In this document: in pieces, positions 19,184-27,725 of the stretch
Layout: each line of letters begins with the position of its first letter
Numbering within the stretch: position 1 is the stretch's first letter
NCBI GenBank assembly: GCA_013349325.1
Contig: DUZX01000009.1
Span: forward strand, 40,723 to 104,722
From: Desulfuromonadales bacterium
GTDB lineage: Bacteria; Desulfobacterota; Desulfuromonadia; Geobacterales; Pseudopelobacteraceae
Length of the DNA stretch: 64,000 nucleotides
Direction: 5' to 3'
Notes under the pieces: generated by a model
What the model saw: the letters and a program-made list of their open reading frames with translations, nothing else
What the model was told of the DNA's origin: nothing
Databases searched by the model: none
Made by a program: the position numbers and the translations under genes

Positions 19184-20523
19184 GCTGCTTCCTCCCGTAT
19201 AAACATATCAGCCAGCTTTTCGGGTGTAGCCACCTCGATATCCTCGGGTACCCGCTGGCCGGTAGTAAAATAAGCAATCGGTAAATTATCCTTCATCAAC
19301 AGGTTGACGACATTGCCGAAACTTTCACATTCATCGATTTTGGTGAACACCAGCTTGCTGATCTGGAAAATACTGAAGCGATGCAGGATCTCTTCCAATT
19401 CACGGTCTTTCGTGGTTGCCGAAAGACAAAGGTAAACATCAATCGGAATTTTGTTTTCCAGAAATGTGCGCATTTCGTCCAGCTTTTCCTTATCCTTGTG
19501 ACTGCGCCCGGCTGTATCGATAAAGATCAGATCACAATTGGAATGCTTTTCAAATGCTTTTTCGAGCTCCCGAGGCGTTGAAGCCACCTCCAGCGGGATT
19601 CCCATAATGCGTGAATATGTTTTGAGCTGTTCAACCGCCCCCACGCGGAAGATATCCATCGTGATCAGCGCTACCCGGTTTCCATGATTAAGGGCGTGCA
19701 TGGCCGCCAGCTTGGCTGTCGTCGTTGTCTTGCCGACCCCGGTCGGACCAACCAGAGCAATGACACGCGGAGTATTCTGTTTCAGCTTGAGTGTGCCGGC
19801 AAAGCTAATCAGGTGACTGAACGCATCACCAAGGCGCCCCTTGTCGGTTGTGTTGACATTCTGATTCGGCATCATCCGGATCGTATCGAGAATGGTCCCG
19901 ATCCGGGCGGAAGCAATGCCGCTGTCTGCCAGTTCCTGAGCCAACGGGGAAATCTCCGGCATCAATTTAGTGACGGTTATCTCTGTTTTACCACGACTCT
20001 CCGGCGCTGTCGGCTCCAGAGCAACCTGTTCCACCTGGTCGCCCCCCTCGCGGCTCTTTGCCAGCGTCGCCAGCAGGAGCTTTTTGATATTGTCAAGATC
20101 GGCCCGCGGGATGTTGCTGAAATTGATACCACTGCCAGGCTGTTCGGCCGTCTCCGCCTCGCGGGCCGCTTTAGCGGCAGCCCGCGACTCCTCTTCCCGC
20201 CGCGCAAGGGCATCGACCATGTCACGGAGCCCTTTCAACTCTCGGGCCAGCGGTGCCAGCATGGAATTTTCCATCTCTTCCCGCGCGGTCAGCTCACGTA
20301 CCGGCGCCTCGCGCCTTACGACCGGCGCTGCTACCGGCGCTGCAGGTCTGTGCGTTGGATCGATGGCAGCCGTAACCCGATAGACCGGCTTGCTGAACAT
20401 GCCCAGGACACCGTCGGTAGCCTCTTTTTTCGTAGACAGAATCATGGCGTCCGGGCCTAGTTCTGCTTTAACCATGCGCAATGCTTCCGCCATACTCGGC
20501 GCTTGAAAGGTTTTAACCAGCAT
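19180..20523 (-). CDS. flhF: SRP-type GTPase FlhF, flagellar placement factor
   Basis: A 447-residue SIMIBI GTPase that recruits the first flagellar components to the cell pole. A basic N-terminal segment (KTFQAPSMAEALRMVKAELG) is followed by a variable linker and the SRP54-like NG domain with P-loop GPTGVGKTTTTAKLA (about 258), DTAGRSHKDKEKL and TKIDECESFGNV. It overlaps flhA by 11 bases and flhG by 4, so the three are translationally linked. Confidence 0.95.
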   Translation of the reverse strand: MLVKTFQAPSMAEALRMVKAELGPDAMILSTKKEATDGVLGMFSKPVYRVTAAIDPTHRPAAPVAAPVVRREAPVRELTAREEMENSMLAPLARELKGLRDMVDALARREEESRAAAKAAREAETAEQPGSGINFSNIPRADLDNIKKLLLATLAKSREGGDQVEQVALEPTAPESRGKTEITVTKLMPEISPLAQELADSGIASARIGTILDTIRMMPNQNVNTTDKGRLGDAFSHLISFAGTLKLKQNTPRVIALVGPTGVGKTTTTAKLAAMHALNHGNRVALITMDIFRVGAVEQLKTYSRIMGIPLEVASTPRELEKAFEKHSNCDLIFIDTAGRSHKDKEKLDEMRTFLENKIPIDVYLCLSATTKDRELEEILHRFSIFQISKLVFTKIDECESFGNVVNLLMKDNLPIAYFTTGQRVPEDIEVATPEKLADMFIREEAA

Positions 20524-22597
20524 GCAGAGTTACCACCCCGAGTGATTGAATTTTGACATTCTGCGGAATTTCGTTATGTGACAATACAGCCATATGCGGC
20601 ACAAAGCGTTCAATCAGCTTACGGACGTGCCGGCGAATCGACGGTGAAGCCAGCAGCAGCGGCTGGGCTCCACTGTTGCCAAACCGTTCGGACATTGTCC
20701 GGATGGCCGCGATAATCTGCTGGGCTGTGGCCGGTTCGACCGCCAGGAAACTGCCCTGATCGGAGGACTGGATCGCATCGGCAATCAGGTCTTCGATTTC
20801 TCGATCCAGCGTAATCAGAAAGAGCGTATCTTCCTCAAGCTTGTACTGATCAACGATAAAGCGCCCCAATCCCTGGCGGACAAACTCGGTCAGGACATCA
20901 GGATCCTTGGTCAAAGAGGCGTAATCGGCCAGGCTTTCAAGAATCGTACGCATATCGCGAATCGAAACACCTTCCTTCAGCAGGTTCTTGACGACTCGCA
21001 ACACCGTGCCGAGATTCAGCAGGTTCGGTATCAGCTCATCAACTACTTTCGGCGCGGTAACGGCCAGATTGTCAAGCAGCTGCTGCATCTCCTGACGCCC
21101 GATCAATTCATGCGAGTACCGTTTTATAATTTCGCTGATATGGGTCGCAACTACGGTGGTGCTATCTACAACGGTGTAGCCGTTTACCTGGGCCTGATCA
21201 CGATCCTCGCTGCGGATCCAGACCGCCGGCAGTCCGAAGACCGGCTCTTTGGTTGCCGTTCCGGGCAGGCGGAAGGTCACGCCACCGGAATCCATGGCCA
21301 GGTACTGACCGGTCAGTTCGCTTCCACCCACACGAGCGCCGCGAATCAAAAGGTTATACTCGTATGGTTTCAGCTGTAGGTTATCGTGGATATGGATCGG
21401 CGGTACGACAAAACCCATCTTCTGGGCCGTCTGTCGACGAATGGAGCGGATACGTTCCAGCAATTCACCATTCTGGGCGGCATCCACCATCGGCACCAGG
21501 CCATAGCCGACTTCCAGTTCCAGTACATCCAGCGGCCTGATGTCGGAAGCCTGATCGATCGACTCATCACCGGTACCGGCTTCGGCTTCAACCGCCTCCT
21601 CGACAACATCTTTCTTCTCACGCGCCATTTTTGAGAGCAGAAAGGTAACACCGGACAGCAGCAGGAAGGCGAAATGCGGCAATCCGGGAATCAGGGCAAA
21701 CAGGAACATGACCCCGGAAGAGACAGAAAATGCTTTGGGATAATTGAGCAATTGGCCGGTCAATTCCTGGCCGAAACTGTTTTCGTCGGCTGAACGGGTA
21801 ACGAGGATACCGGCGGCGGTCGAAATAACCAGAGCCGGGATTTGTGCTACCAGACCCTCACCGATGGTCAGCAGGGTATAGTTCGTCAGGGCGTTCATGA
21901 TCGGCATGCCCTGCTGCCAGACGCCGATGATCAGGCCTCCGAAAATATTGATCAGCACGATCAGGATACCGGCAACGGCGTCACCACGTACAAACTTGCT
22001 GGCACCGTCCATGGAACCATAAAAATCGGATTCCCGCGCGATTTTGAGGCGGCGCGCCTTGGCCTCGATATCAGTCAACAGTCCGGCTGAGAGGTCTGCA
22101 TCAATCGCCATCTGTTTACCCGGCATCGCATCCAATGTGAAACGGGCCGCGACTTCGGCCACACGCCCGGCACCCTTGGTAATGACCACAAAATTAATAA
22201 TGACCAGAATCAGGAATAACACCGCGCCAACGATGTAATTTCCACCGACCACAAACTGGCCGAACGCCTTGATGACGGCACCGGCCGATTCGGCCCCTTC
22301 GCTGCCGTGCAGCAGAATCAGGCGGGTAGATGCGATATTAAGAGCTAACCGGAAGAGCGTTGTAACCAGCAGCACCGAAGGAAACACCGAAAAATCGAGT
22401 GGTTGGACCGTATAGAGGCAGATCAGCAGTATAGACAGGGCAATAGTTATGTTGGCAGCGAGAAAGACGTCCAGTATAAAGGCGGGCAGCGGAATAATCA
22501 TCAGCGCCAGGATTCCGATCAGTCCGAGAGCAACGTAAATATCGGAATATTTACGAACACCACCCAACTCTATAGCTTCAACTGAACTGGTCGCCAT
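20513..22597 (-). CDS. flhA: Flagellar type III export gate protein FlhA
   Basis: A 694-residue integral membrane export-gate subunit. About eight N-terminal membrane helices (residues 20-320) include the FHIPEP-type loop (DAMPGKQMAIDADLSAG). The C-terminal cytoplasmic domain (about 350-694) docks chaperone-substrate complexes. It heads the leftward flagellar block. A sigma-54-type promoter lies about 54 bases upstream. Confidence 0.96.
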   Translation of the reverse strand: MATSSVEAIELGGVRKYSDIYVALGLIGILALMIIPLPAFILDVFLAANITIALSILLICLYTVQPLDFSVFPSVLLVTTLFRLALNIASTRLILLHGSEGAESAGAVIKAFGQFVVGGNYIVGAVLFLILVIINFVVITKGAGRVAEVAARFTLDAMPGKQMAIDADLSAGLLTDIEAKARRLKIARESDFYGSMDGASKFVRGDAVAGILIVLINIFGGLIIGVWQQGMPIMNALTNYTLLTIGEGLVAQIPALVISTAAGILVTRSADENSFGQELTGQLLNYPKAFSVSSGVMFLFALIPGLPHFAFLLLSGVTFLLSKMAREKKDVVEEAVEAEAGTGDESIDQASDIRPLDVLELEVGYGLVPMVDAAQNGELLERIRSIRRQTAQKMGFVVPPIHIHDNLQLKPYEYNLLIRGARVGGSELTGQYLAMDSGGVTFRLPGTATKEPVFGLPAVWIRSEDRDQAQVNGYTVVDSTTVVATHISEIIKRYSHELIGRQEMQQLLDNLAVTAPKVVDELIPNLLNLGTVLRVVKNLLKEGVSIRDMRTILESLADYASLTKDPDVLTEFVRQGLGRFIVDQYKLEEDTLFLITLDREIEDLIADAIQSSDQGSFLAVEPATAQQIIAAIRTMSERFGNSGAQPLLLASPSIRRHVRKLIERFVPHMAVLSHNEIPQNVKIQSLGVVTLHAG

Positions 22598-22650
22598 GAT
22601 GTTTACTATGCCCGCCCTCGTTGAAATGAGACCTTCCGGAACAGCTTATT

Positions 22651-22666
22651 TGCACTATCCGTGCCG
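22651..22666 (-). promoter_or_regulatory. Sigma-54 (RpoN)-type -24/-12 promoter for the flagellar operon
   Basis: Read on the minus strand the sequence is CGGCACG-GATA-GTGCA. The GG and GC dinucleotides are separated by exactly 10 bases, matching the sigma-54 consensus TGGCACG-N4-TTGCA at most positions. It lies about 54 bases upstream of flhA in the correct orientation. Flagellar master operons of Geobacter and many other proteobacteria are RpoN-dependent, which supports the assignment. Confidence 0.7.
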
Positions 22667-22749
22667 TAATGCGGCGAATTTCCTGACTTCGCAGCAAACC
22701 ACGCGGGTAATTCACCTTTATAACCACAATGACGCTATCTATTATGTTG

Positions 22750-22782
22750 AGACCTGCGGGGTTTTAAAAACCTCGCAGGTCT
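22750..22782. repeat. Palindromic element, copy 1 of the AGACCTCC/GCGAGG family
   Basis: Arms AGACCTGCGGGGTTTT and AAAACCTCGCAGGTCT pair over 16 bases with one G-T-type mismatch and almost no loop. Related palindromes occur at 44966-44998 and 60790-60815. All three are intergenic. Confidence 0.75.
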
Positions 22783-22995
22783 GATTTTGTCAATTAGTTG
22801 ACTATGTCATTTTATTGACTGCAAAAGATCCTTCAAACATAGTGCCAGAAAGAGCAGTCGTGATCATAATTCCCGATTTTATCGCAGCACTCCTGAAGCT
22901 GAGAATGTTTTTCCTTACTTTGCTTTCCGTTTGACTTCACCACCATAAATTCTGCAGAATACGGTCCGGTTATAATTCCCGTTTACGGAGCCTCT

Positions 22996-23517
22996 ATGTC
23001 AAAGAGCATATATTTCCTGTTTATTATTCTGGCGTGCATAGCTTTGGCAGTTCCGGCAACTGCAATCGGCACGCGCCCTGTCGATGCCTGGAGCTACTAC
23101 CATTTCGACGGGACCGGCTTCACAAGCGGTCCATCAGCAGACAGCACCCCCTCTTTTGCCGTTCGTGAGCGGGTACGCCCGGTTCTTCTGCTGTCCCTGA
23201 CGTCGAACATATCGCCGACAGCGCTGCCGGAGGGTTCCGGCGTTGTTGCCGGCATTTGCTATATCAGGACTGCGGGGGGCAAACTGGAAGGGGGTGCTGG
23301 AAGCGGGTACGCACCTTATCCGCGCGTTCCGCTGTTGATTTCATCAGGCGGTAAATCATTTGTTACCGTTCAAACGGATGAGCAGGGATACTTCATCGTC
23401 GTACTACCGGCCGGGAAATATTCTATCGGCAGCGGGCCGACCACGGCCGAGATTGTCGTGGATCAAGGTATTACAACACTTATCCCGCTGCAGGCGGGTA
23501 AAAGGATGGTGGATTAA
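22996..23517 (+). CDS. Secreted protein of unknown function
   Basis: A 173-residue protein with a clear Sec signal peptide (about residues 1-23, cleavage near ATA-IG). The C-terminal half (VPLLISSGGKSFVTVQTDEQGYFIVVLPAGKYSIG) looks like a carboxypeptidase-regulatory or prealbumin-like beta-sandwich. The ATG has GGAG 5 bases upstream. The stop codon is immediately followed by the ATG of the metallopeptidase-like gene, so the two are co-translated and probably function together outside the cytoplasm. No family function known to me. Confidence 0.7.
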   Translation: MSKSIYFLFIILACIALAVPATAIGTRPVDAWSYYHFDGTGFTSGPSADSTPSFAVRERVRPVLLLSLTSNISPTALPEGSGVVAGICYIRTAGGKLEGGAGSGYAPYPRVPLLISSGGKSFVTVQTDEQGYFIVVLPAGKYSIGSGPTTAEIVVDQGITTLIPLQAGKRMVD

Positions 23518-25371
23518 ATGAGGGCTTTTTTTACGCAGCTGACGATTACGGCTATCACGCTTCTGGCAATCGCGCTACCCGGCTTTTGCGGCTCGCTTGA
23601 CGACTATTACCTTAATGCATTTTCCGAACAACCGGCTGGCAGCGCCGTGCAGAAAGCGGTTCTTTTTCAGACGGCAGCACCAGGAGAACAGGCACAGTGC
23701 GGCACCCCGCTGAAACATGGGCTCAGCCGTGACTGGAACAGGCTGGAAGCAGCCACACAGAAGGTGCTGGCCAAGCAACTGGCAGCGCCGGTCTTGAGCG
23801 GCGACAAAAAAGATGTAACGTCTCTAACGTCTCCTTCGGGGAAATTCCTGATTCATTATACAACCGCAGGTGTTGACGCCGTCCCCTCGATTAGCTGGGT
23901 GCAAACCGTGGCCCAAACCTTTGACGACGTCGCAGCGGCGTATAGCGCCCGAGGATGGCGACTGGCTCCGACTCCGTCGGTCGCACCATACGATGTCTAT
24001 CTCAGAGAACTCGCTACCCAGCGCCTTTACGGACAGACGACATCGAACCAGCAGCTGGCGTCAGCTGGTTTCGCTAACGCCTATGGCAGCTACATGGAGA
24101 TCGATAATAACTTTACTGACAGTATCTACACCGGAGCCAACGGAGGGCCGTTCAGCCCAACACAGAGCCTTCAGATTACAGCCGCCCATGAATATCATCA
24201 CGCCATTCAGTATGGTTACAATTACTACTTCGACATCTGGTATGCCGAGGCCACCTCGACCTGGATGGAAGATGAACTCTACGACAGCGTCAACCAGCTC
24301 TACAACTATCTGCCGGCCTGGTTCAGTAACAGCACCAAAGCGCTTGATCAGACAGTTGGTTCTGACGCCACATCCAGTGGTGCCGGCTACAGTCGCTGGA
24401 TATTCAATCGCTATCTGGCTGAACAACATGGCATCGACACCGTCCGTGCTGCCTGGGAAAAACTGGCCGGCCAGTCGAACAACGGCGCCGATGTTGTCAT
24501 GGCACCGGTGCTGGACAGCCTGCTGGCAACGACCTACAACAGCTCTCTCGGTAGCGAAGTCTTTGGATTTGCCAAACGTGTCTATACGGGTGCATGGGGC
24601 AGTGGTGCTGCCAGCCATCCGCAGGATTTAAACCTAATCCACCCCTATACCGCCACAGCAACCCTGAGTAACTATCCGGCAAGTTTGACCAGTACATTAA
24701 ACCACTACTCGTTTGCCTTCTATACGTTTACCCCCTCTGCGAGTGTTTCGGCACTGTCAATCGCGGTAAATAAAACCAGCGGCATTTCAACTGCGCTCTT
24801 CAAAAAAACCAGTGGAACGATAACCGAAATTGCAGCAAACAGTTCCGGAAACTACTCTGTTGCAGGTTTTAGTTCATTGAATGCTGCCAGCGATGAAGTT
24901 GTTCTTGTGGTGGTAAACAAAAGTAGCACGGACGGGCATCAGGCGGCATTCAGTACTAACGGTTCCGCAGCAGCAGTTTCCGAACCAAGCAGTACTCCCA
25001 GTACCAGTGGCGGCTCCGGTGGAGGTGGCTGCTTCATCGCTACAGCCGCCTACGGCAGCTATCTGCATCCTCAGGTGCAGCTGCTGCGTGATTTCCGTGA
25101 CCGGCAACTGCTGACGAATGCTCCCGGGCGGGCCTTTGTCGCTCTCTATTACCGTTTCAGTCCGCCGCTGGCCGATTTCATCGCGCAGCATGAGAGCGTT
25201 CGGGCAGTAACGCGAGTGGCGCTGACACCACTGCTCTTCACTGTTATCCATCCGATTGCAGCAGGTTTAATTGCGATTATGTTGCTGGGGAGTGCGTATC
25301 TTTCGGTACGGAGAAGGATTTTGGTGCAAACTGCTGTGGGTAATTTGGTCGCTATCAGAGCTAAAATGTAG
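23518..25371 (+). CDS. MXAN_6640-like putative secreted metallopeptidase with CFI-box C-terminal tail
   Basis: A 617-residue exported protein with a signal peptide (residues 1-24). Around residue 225 it has [12 protein letters not shown], an HEXXH zinc-protease motif, followed by [11 protein letters not shown], where a Glu may be the third ligand. A beta-rich middle (about 370-490) and a Gly/Ser linker lead to the C-terminal module [15 protein letters not shown] (about 503), a membrane helix and an RRR-containing tail. That layout (linker, conserved Cys box, helix, basic end) resembles protein-sorting tails and is known as the CFI-box. The stop codon lies inside a REP-like palindrome. Protease activity is inferred from the motif only. 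Confidence 0.75.
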   Translation: MRAFFTQLTITAITLLAIALPGFCGSLDDYYLNAFSEQPAGSAVQKAVLFQTAAPGEQAQCGTPLKHGLSRDWNRLEAATQKVLAKQLAAPVLSGDKKDVTSLTSPSGKFLIHYTTAGVDAVPSISWVQTVAQTFDDVAAAYSARGWRLAPTPSVAPYDVYLRELATQRLYGQTTSNQQLASAGFANAYGSYMEIDNNFTDSIYTGANGGPFSPTQSLQITAAHEYHHAIQYGYNYYFDIWYAEATSTWMEDELYDSVNQLYNYLPAWFSNSTKALDQTVGSDATSSGAGYSRWIFNRYLAEQHGIDTVRAAWEKLAGQSNNGADVVMAPVLDSLLATTYNSSLGSEVFGFAKRVYTGAWGSGAASHPQDLNLIHPYTATATLSNYPASLTSTLNHYSFAFYTFTPSASVSALSIAVNKTSGISTALFKKTSGTITEIAANSSGNYSVAGFSSLNAASDEVVLVVVNKSSTDGHQAAFSTNGSAAAVSEPSSTPSTSGGSGGGGCFIATAAYGSYLHPQVQLLRDFRDRQLLTNAPGRAFVALYYRFSPPLADFIAQHESVRAVTRVALTPLLFTVIHPIAAGLIAIMLLGSAYLSVRRRILVQTAVGNLVAIRAKM

Positions 25372-25450
25372 GAGCGGCATAGTGCCGCGATTGCTGCAAT
25401 AACCGCTACTGTTGGCTATTGCAGCAATCGCGCCTGCAAGGCGCTCCTAC
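25368..25450. repeat. REP-pair (BIME-like) palindrome of the GTAGGAGCG type
   Basis: Outer arms GTAGGAGCG and CGCTCCTAC enclose a perfect 16-base inverted pair (CGCGATTGCTGCAATA and its complement) around a 15-base centre. Each half also folds alone (GCGGCATAGTGCCGC and GCGCCTGCAAGGCGC). The core is very similar to Pseudomonas-type REP elements mobilised by RAYT transposases. No RAYT gene is in the window. The TAG stop of the upstream gene is part of the GTAGGAGC arm. Confidence 0.85.
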
Positions 25451-25468
25451 AAACTGGGGCGGAAAAAA

Positions 25469-25909
25469 TTACAACATAATCACCAGCACTACACCGCCCG
25501 CCAGCACTACCAGATTGCAGACCGCTGAGACGCCATGCAGGCGCGAAAACTGCTTCCGCAGCGGGTGATCTTTGGGTGTGGTTTCAAAAGAGACAATCCC
25601 GGCTTTGAGGGCGGCCGCCTTGGGAGCGACGTAGAAAGCCTGGAATGAGGTGGTTGCCAGCATGGCAATCAGTATAATTGCCGCCAGCTCCACCCGCCCC
25701 GCTTTGGCCAGCAGTCGGCAAATCAGCGCCAGCGCCCCACAGACCAGACCCCAGCGGAAATACGCCGGAAAGAATGTGCCGACGATCCTGCCGGCAACAT
25801 CACGCGCCTCGGTCTTGAACAGAAGCGGTGTCAACACAAAAGTAAACAGGGCGTTGCCCCCTACCCAGAAGGTAATTGCCAGGTGATACAGCATTTCCAC
25901 GTATTTCAT
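25469..25909 (-). CDS. DUF4149/TMEM205-like membrane protein
   Basis: A 146-residue protein with four predicted membrane helices. The start at 25909 (MKYVEMLYHLAITFWVGG) has an excellent GAGGAGG ribosome-binding site, so the longer track start is rejected. The N-terminal FWVGG..FTFVLTPLLF pattern and the RKQFSRLHGVSAVCNL segment match bacterial DUF4149 proteins. Function unknown. It is divergent from the Skp-like gene. Confidence 0.75.
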   Translation of the reverse strand: MKYVEMLYHLAITFWVGGNALFTFVLTPLLFKTEARDVAGRIVGTFFPAYFRWGLVCGALALICRLLAKAGRVELAAIILIAMLATTSFQAFYVAPKAAALKAGIVSFETTPKDHPLRKQFSRLHGVSAVCNLVVLAGGVVLVIML

Positions 25910-26016
25910 AACCGCCTCCTCGTTTCGTAGTAGCAAATTCTATTGCCTCTGCGTCATATTCCCTCTATGCTGTCTGCCGTTGTATCATCCCACACTGTGA
26001 AGGACACGACAAATCC

Positions 26017-26622
26017 ATGCATACCATTGTAAAAAAACTTCTGATTGCCCTGCTGTTAGCAGTGCCAACCCTGTCTGCTGCCGAGACCGCCCCGACTCTC
26101 TTGACCGCACCGGCACCTACACCCGCTGTAGCTGAGAAAAAACCTGAGGCTACAACTCTACAAACCGTCCGTATCGGCTCTGTCGACATTAACAAAATCG
26201 GGACTGACTCCGATCGTGGCAAGGCGCTCAAAGCGCTTCTGGAGGAACGTAAAGTGGGTCTCCAGGCTAAAATAGACGCCAGAAAAAAACAGATTGAAAA
26301 ATTCAAGTCATCCATTGAAGCCAAGATTTCCAAAATGTCGCCGCAGCAGCGTGAGGCCAAATCAAAAGAGTTTCAGAAGAAGCTGGAGGAGTTTCAGAAG
26401 TTTGCCCAGTCATCGGAAGAATACCTGTATTCGCTGCAAAGTAAAGAGTCACAAGCTCTGTTCGAGGATATTGAAAAGGCTGCCGTTGCATACGGTACAG
26501 CCAACAAGCTGGCAGCAGTTGTCATAAAAAAAGAACTGCTCTACGTGAGCAGCAGTGTCGAAGCGCTGGATGTTACTGCCGATCTGATTAAGGCCTTGAA
26601 TGAGGCCGGCTTGAAGCAATAG
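26017..26622 (+). CDS. OmpH/Skp-family periplasmic chaperone-like protein
   Basis: A 201-residue exported protein. The signal peptide ends near LSAAE and is followed by a Pro/Ala linker, the family strand RIGSVDINKIGTDSDRGKALKALL, a long Lys/Glu/Gln-rich coiled coil (about 75-150) and a closing beta/helix region. This is the tentacle architecture of Skp, which holds unfolded outer-membrane proteins. The gene is monocistronic and convergent with the thioesterase gene (15-base gap), not in the usual bamA-skp-lpxD locus, so it is probably an extra paralogue. Confidence 0.82.
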   Translation: MHTIVKKLLIALLLAVPTLSAAETAPTLLTAPAPTPAVAEKKPEATTLQTVRIGSVDINKIGTDSDRGKALKALLEERKVGLQAKIDARKKQIEKFKSSIEAKISKMSPQQREAKSKEFQKKLEEFQKFAQSSEEYLYSLQSKESQALFEDIEKAAVAYGTANKLAAVVIKKELLYVSSSVEALDVTADLIKALNEAGLKQ

Positions 26623-26637
26623 AATCTGAACGCGCCG

Positions 26638-27384
26638 TCAGCGGAGCGACTGCCAACGCGTCCGCAGGCGGGCCAGTTCGCGGCCGTTGACGGCGTGTTC
26701 GATTCGATGTAACAGCGAACCTGTCTCGCCCGGCTCAGCTCCACAGAGTGAAACAATCGTATCCCCATAAAACGCCTCGCCCCGAAAACCGATCTCAATT
26801 TCAACAGGCAGACAACTTTCAGCAAACGTTTCGGGTGCCGCCTCTAAACCCCATCCGGCATAAACCGTATTGTTGACGTGACGGTTCATATCCAGATCGC
26901 CGCGCAACACCGGCATGGTAATGCGGATTTCCGGATTTTCCAGCACCGGCAGCGTGGCAAAACTGTCATCCAGTGCACGCTGCGGATTAAGCTGATACTC
27001 CGGCAGATTCTCGTCGATTTTGACCGGCCTTCGGCTGGTCATATCCAGCACCGCCCAAGAGGTACTGGCGGCCCCGATGTTTTCGCCTTTTCCATCCAGC
27101 AGTTCAAAATCACGCACCGTAAACAACCCTTCGCGAGAAACCGGCCAGCTGCGCAGCACCAGCTGATCCCCTCCTCGCGGATAACAGGTGACTCTCACAT
27201 GCAGTCGCGACAGCACCCAGGTCAAGCCACGTTTTTGCAGATCTCTGACAGACACCCCCAACAGCGTGGCGTGCTCGGAAGCGACACTCTGCAGATAGGC
27301 CAACAGGATAACCGGCCGCAGCCTGCCATGAGTGTTCAGTTCGTGGTGACGAATATCAAAACTACGCTCCAATCCGATGTTCAT
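26638..27384 (-). CDS. Acyl-ACP thioesterase (FatA/FatB family)
   Basis: A 248-residue double-hotdog thioesterase that releases free fatty acid from acyl-carrier protein. The N-terminal hotdog has RSFDIRHHELNTHGRL and TWVLSRLHVRV. The second has the family motif DMNRHVNNTVYAGWGLEA, with the catalytic Asn/His cluster. The start overlaps the stop of the upstream membrane-protein gene by 4 bases. Chain-length preference cannot be read. Confidence 0.88.
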   Translation of the reverse strand: MNIGLERSFDIRHHELNTHGRLRPVILLAYLQSVASEHATLLGVSVRDLQKRGLTWVLSRLHVRVTCYPRGGDQLVLRSWPVSREGLFTVRDFELLDGKGENIGAASTSWAVLDMTSRRPVKIDENLPEYQLNPQRALDDSFATLPVLENPEIRITMPVLRGDLDMNRHVNNTVYAGWGLEAAPETFAESCLPVEIEIGFRGEAFYGDTIVSLCGAEPGETGSLLHRIEHAVNGRELARLRTRWQSLR

Positions 27385-27710
27385 TCTTGCCCGCCTCCCT
27401 GACGGGAACGACGGCCAAGGAACAATTGACCGCCCAGGTCGCAGGCGACCAGGGCGGTCACCACCAGCAGCAGTTCTCTGTTGCCGTTAAAGTACCCCAG
27501 GCAGTTGAAAAACATATACAGCGACACCATTACGGTCAGCATACGCCGCACGGTCCGGATGGCCGTTTCGCGCAGTTCCGGCTCTTCTGCATCCGGCTGG
27601 CGCAGGAGGCGCGGTGCCAGGTGGTAGCCCACGGAGGCATCCACCAGCACCAGCAGGATGTTCAGAGCAAAGATGGAGTGTGCCAGAATGTCAGGTGATA
27701 CGTTGGTCAT
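27381..27710 (-). CDS. Small membrane protein of unknown function
   Basis: A 109-residue protein with three predicted membrane helices (about 10-28, 53-73, 76-95) and a basic Gly-rich tail (RRSRQGGGQE). It starts 15 bases after the ahcY stop and overlaps the thioesterase start by 4 bases, which places it in one leftward transcript with both. I do not recognise the family. Confidence 0.6.
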   Translation of the reverse strand: MTNVSPDILAHSIFALNILLVLVDASVGYHLAPRLLRQPDAEEPELRETAIRTVRRMLTVMVSLYMFFNCLGYFNGNRELLLVVTALVACDLGGQLFLGRRSRQGGGQE

Positions 27711-27725
27711 CGGATTTCTCTACTG

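Larger units (their letters stand above)
22598..22995. other. Divergent intergenic region between flhA and the 173-residue gene
   Basis: About 400 bases. It holds the sigma-54-type promoter toward flhA, a 33-base palindromic element (22750-22782), and an exact TATAAT at 22971-22976 in front of the rightward gene, for which no convincing -35 is seen. Nothing else with coding potential was recognised. Confidence 0.6.

Noticed and set aside
19684-20460. 258-residue plus-strand ORF opposite flhF
   Set aside because: It lies wholly inside flhF with no recognised motif and no ribosome-binding site.
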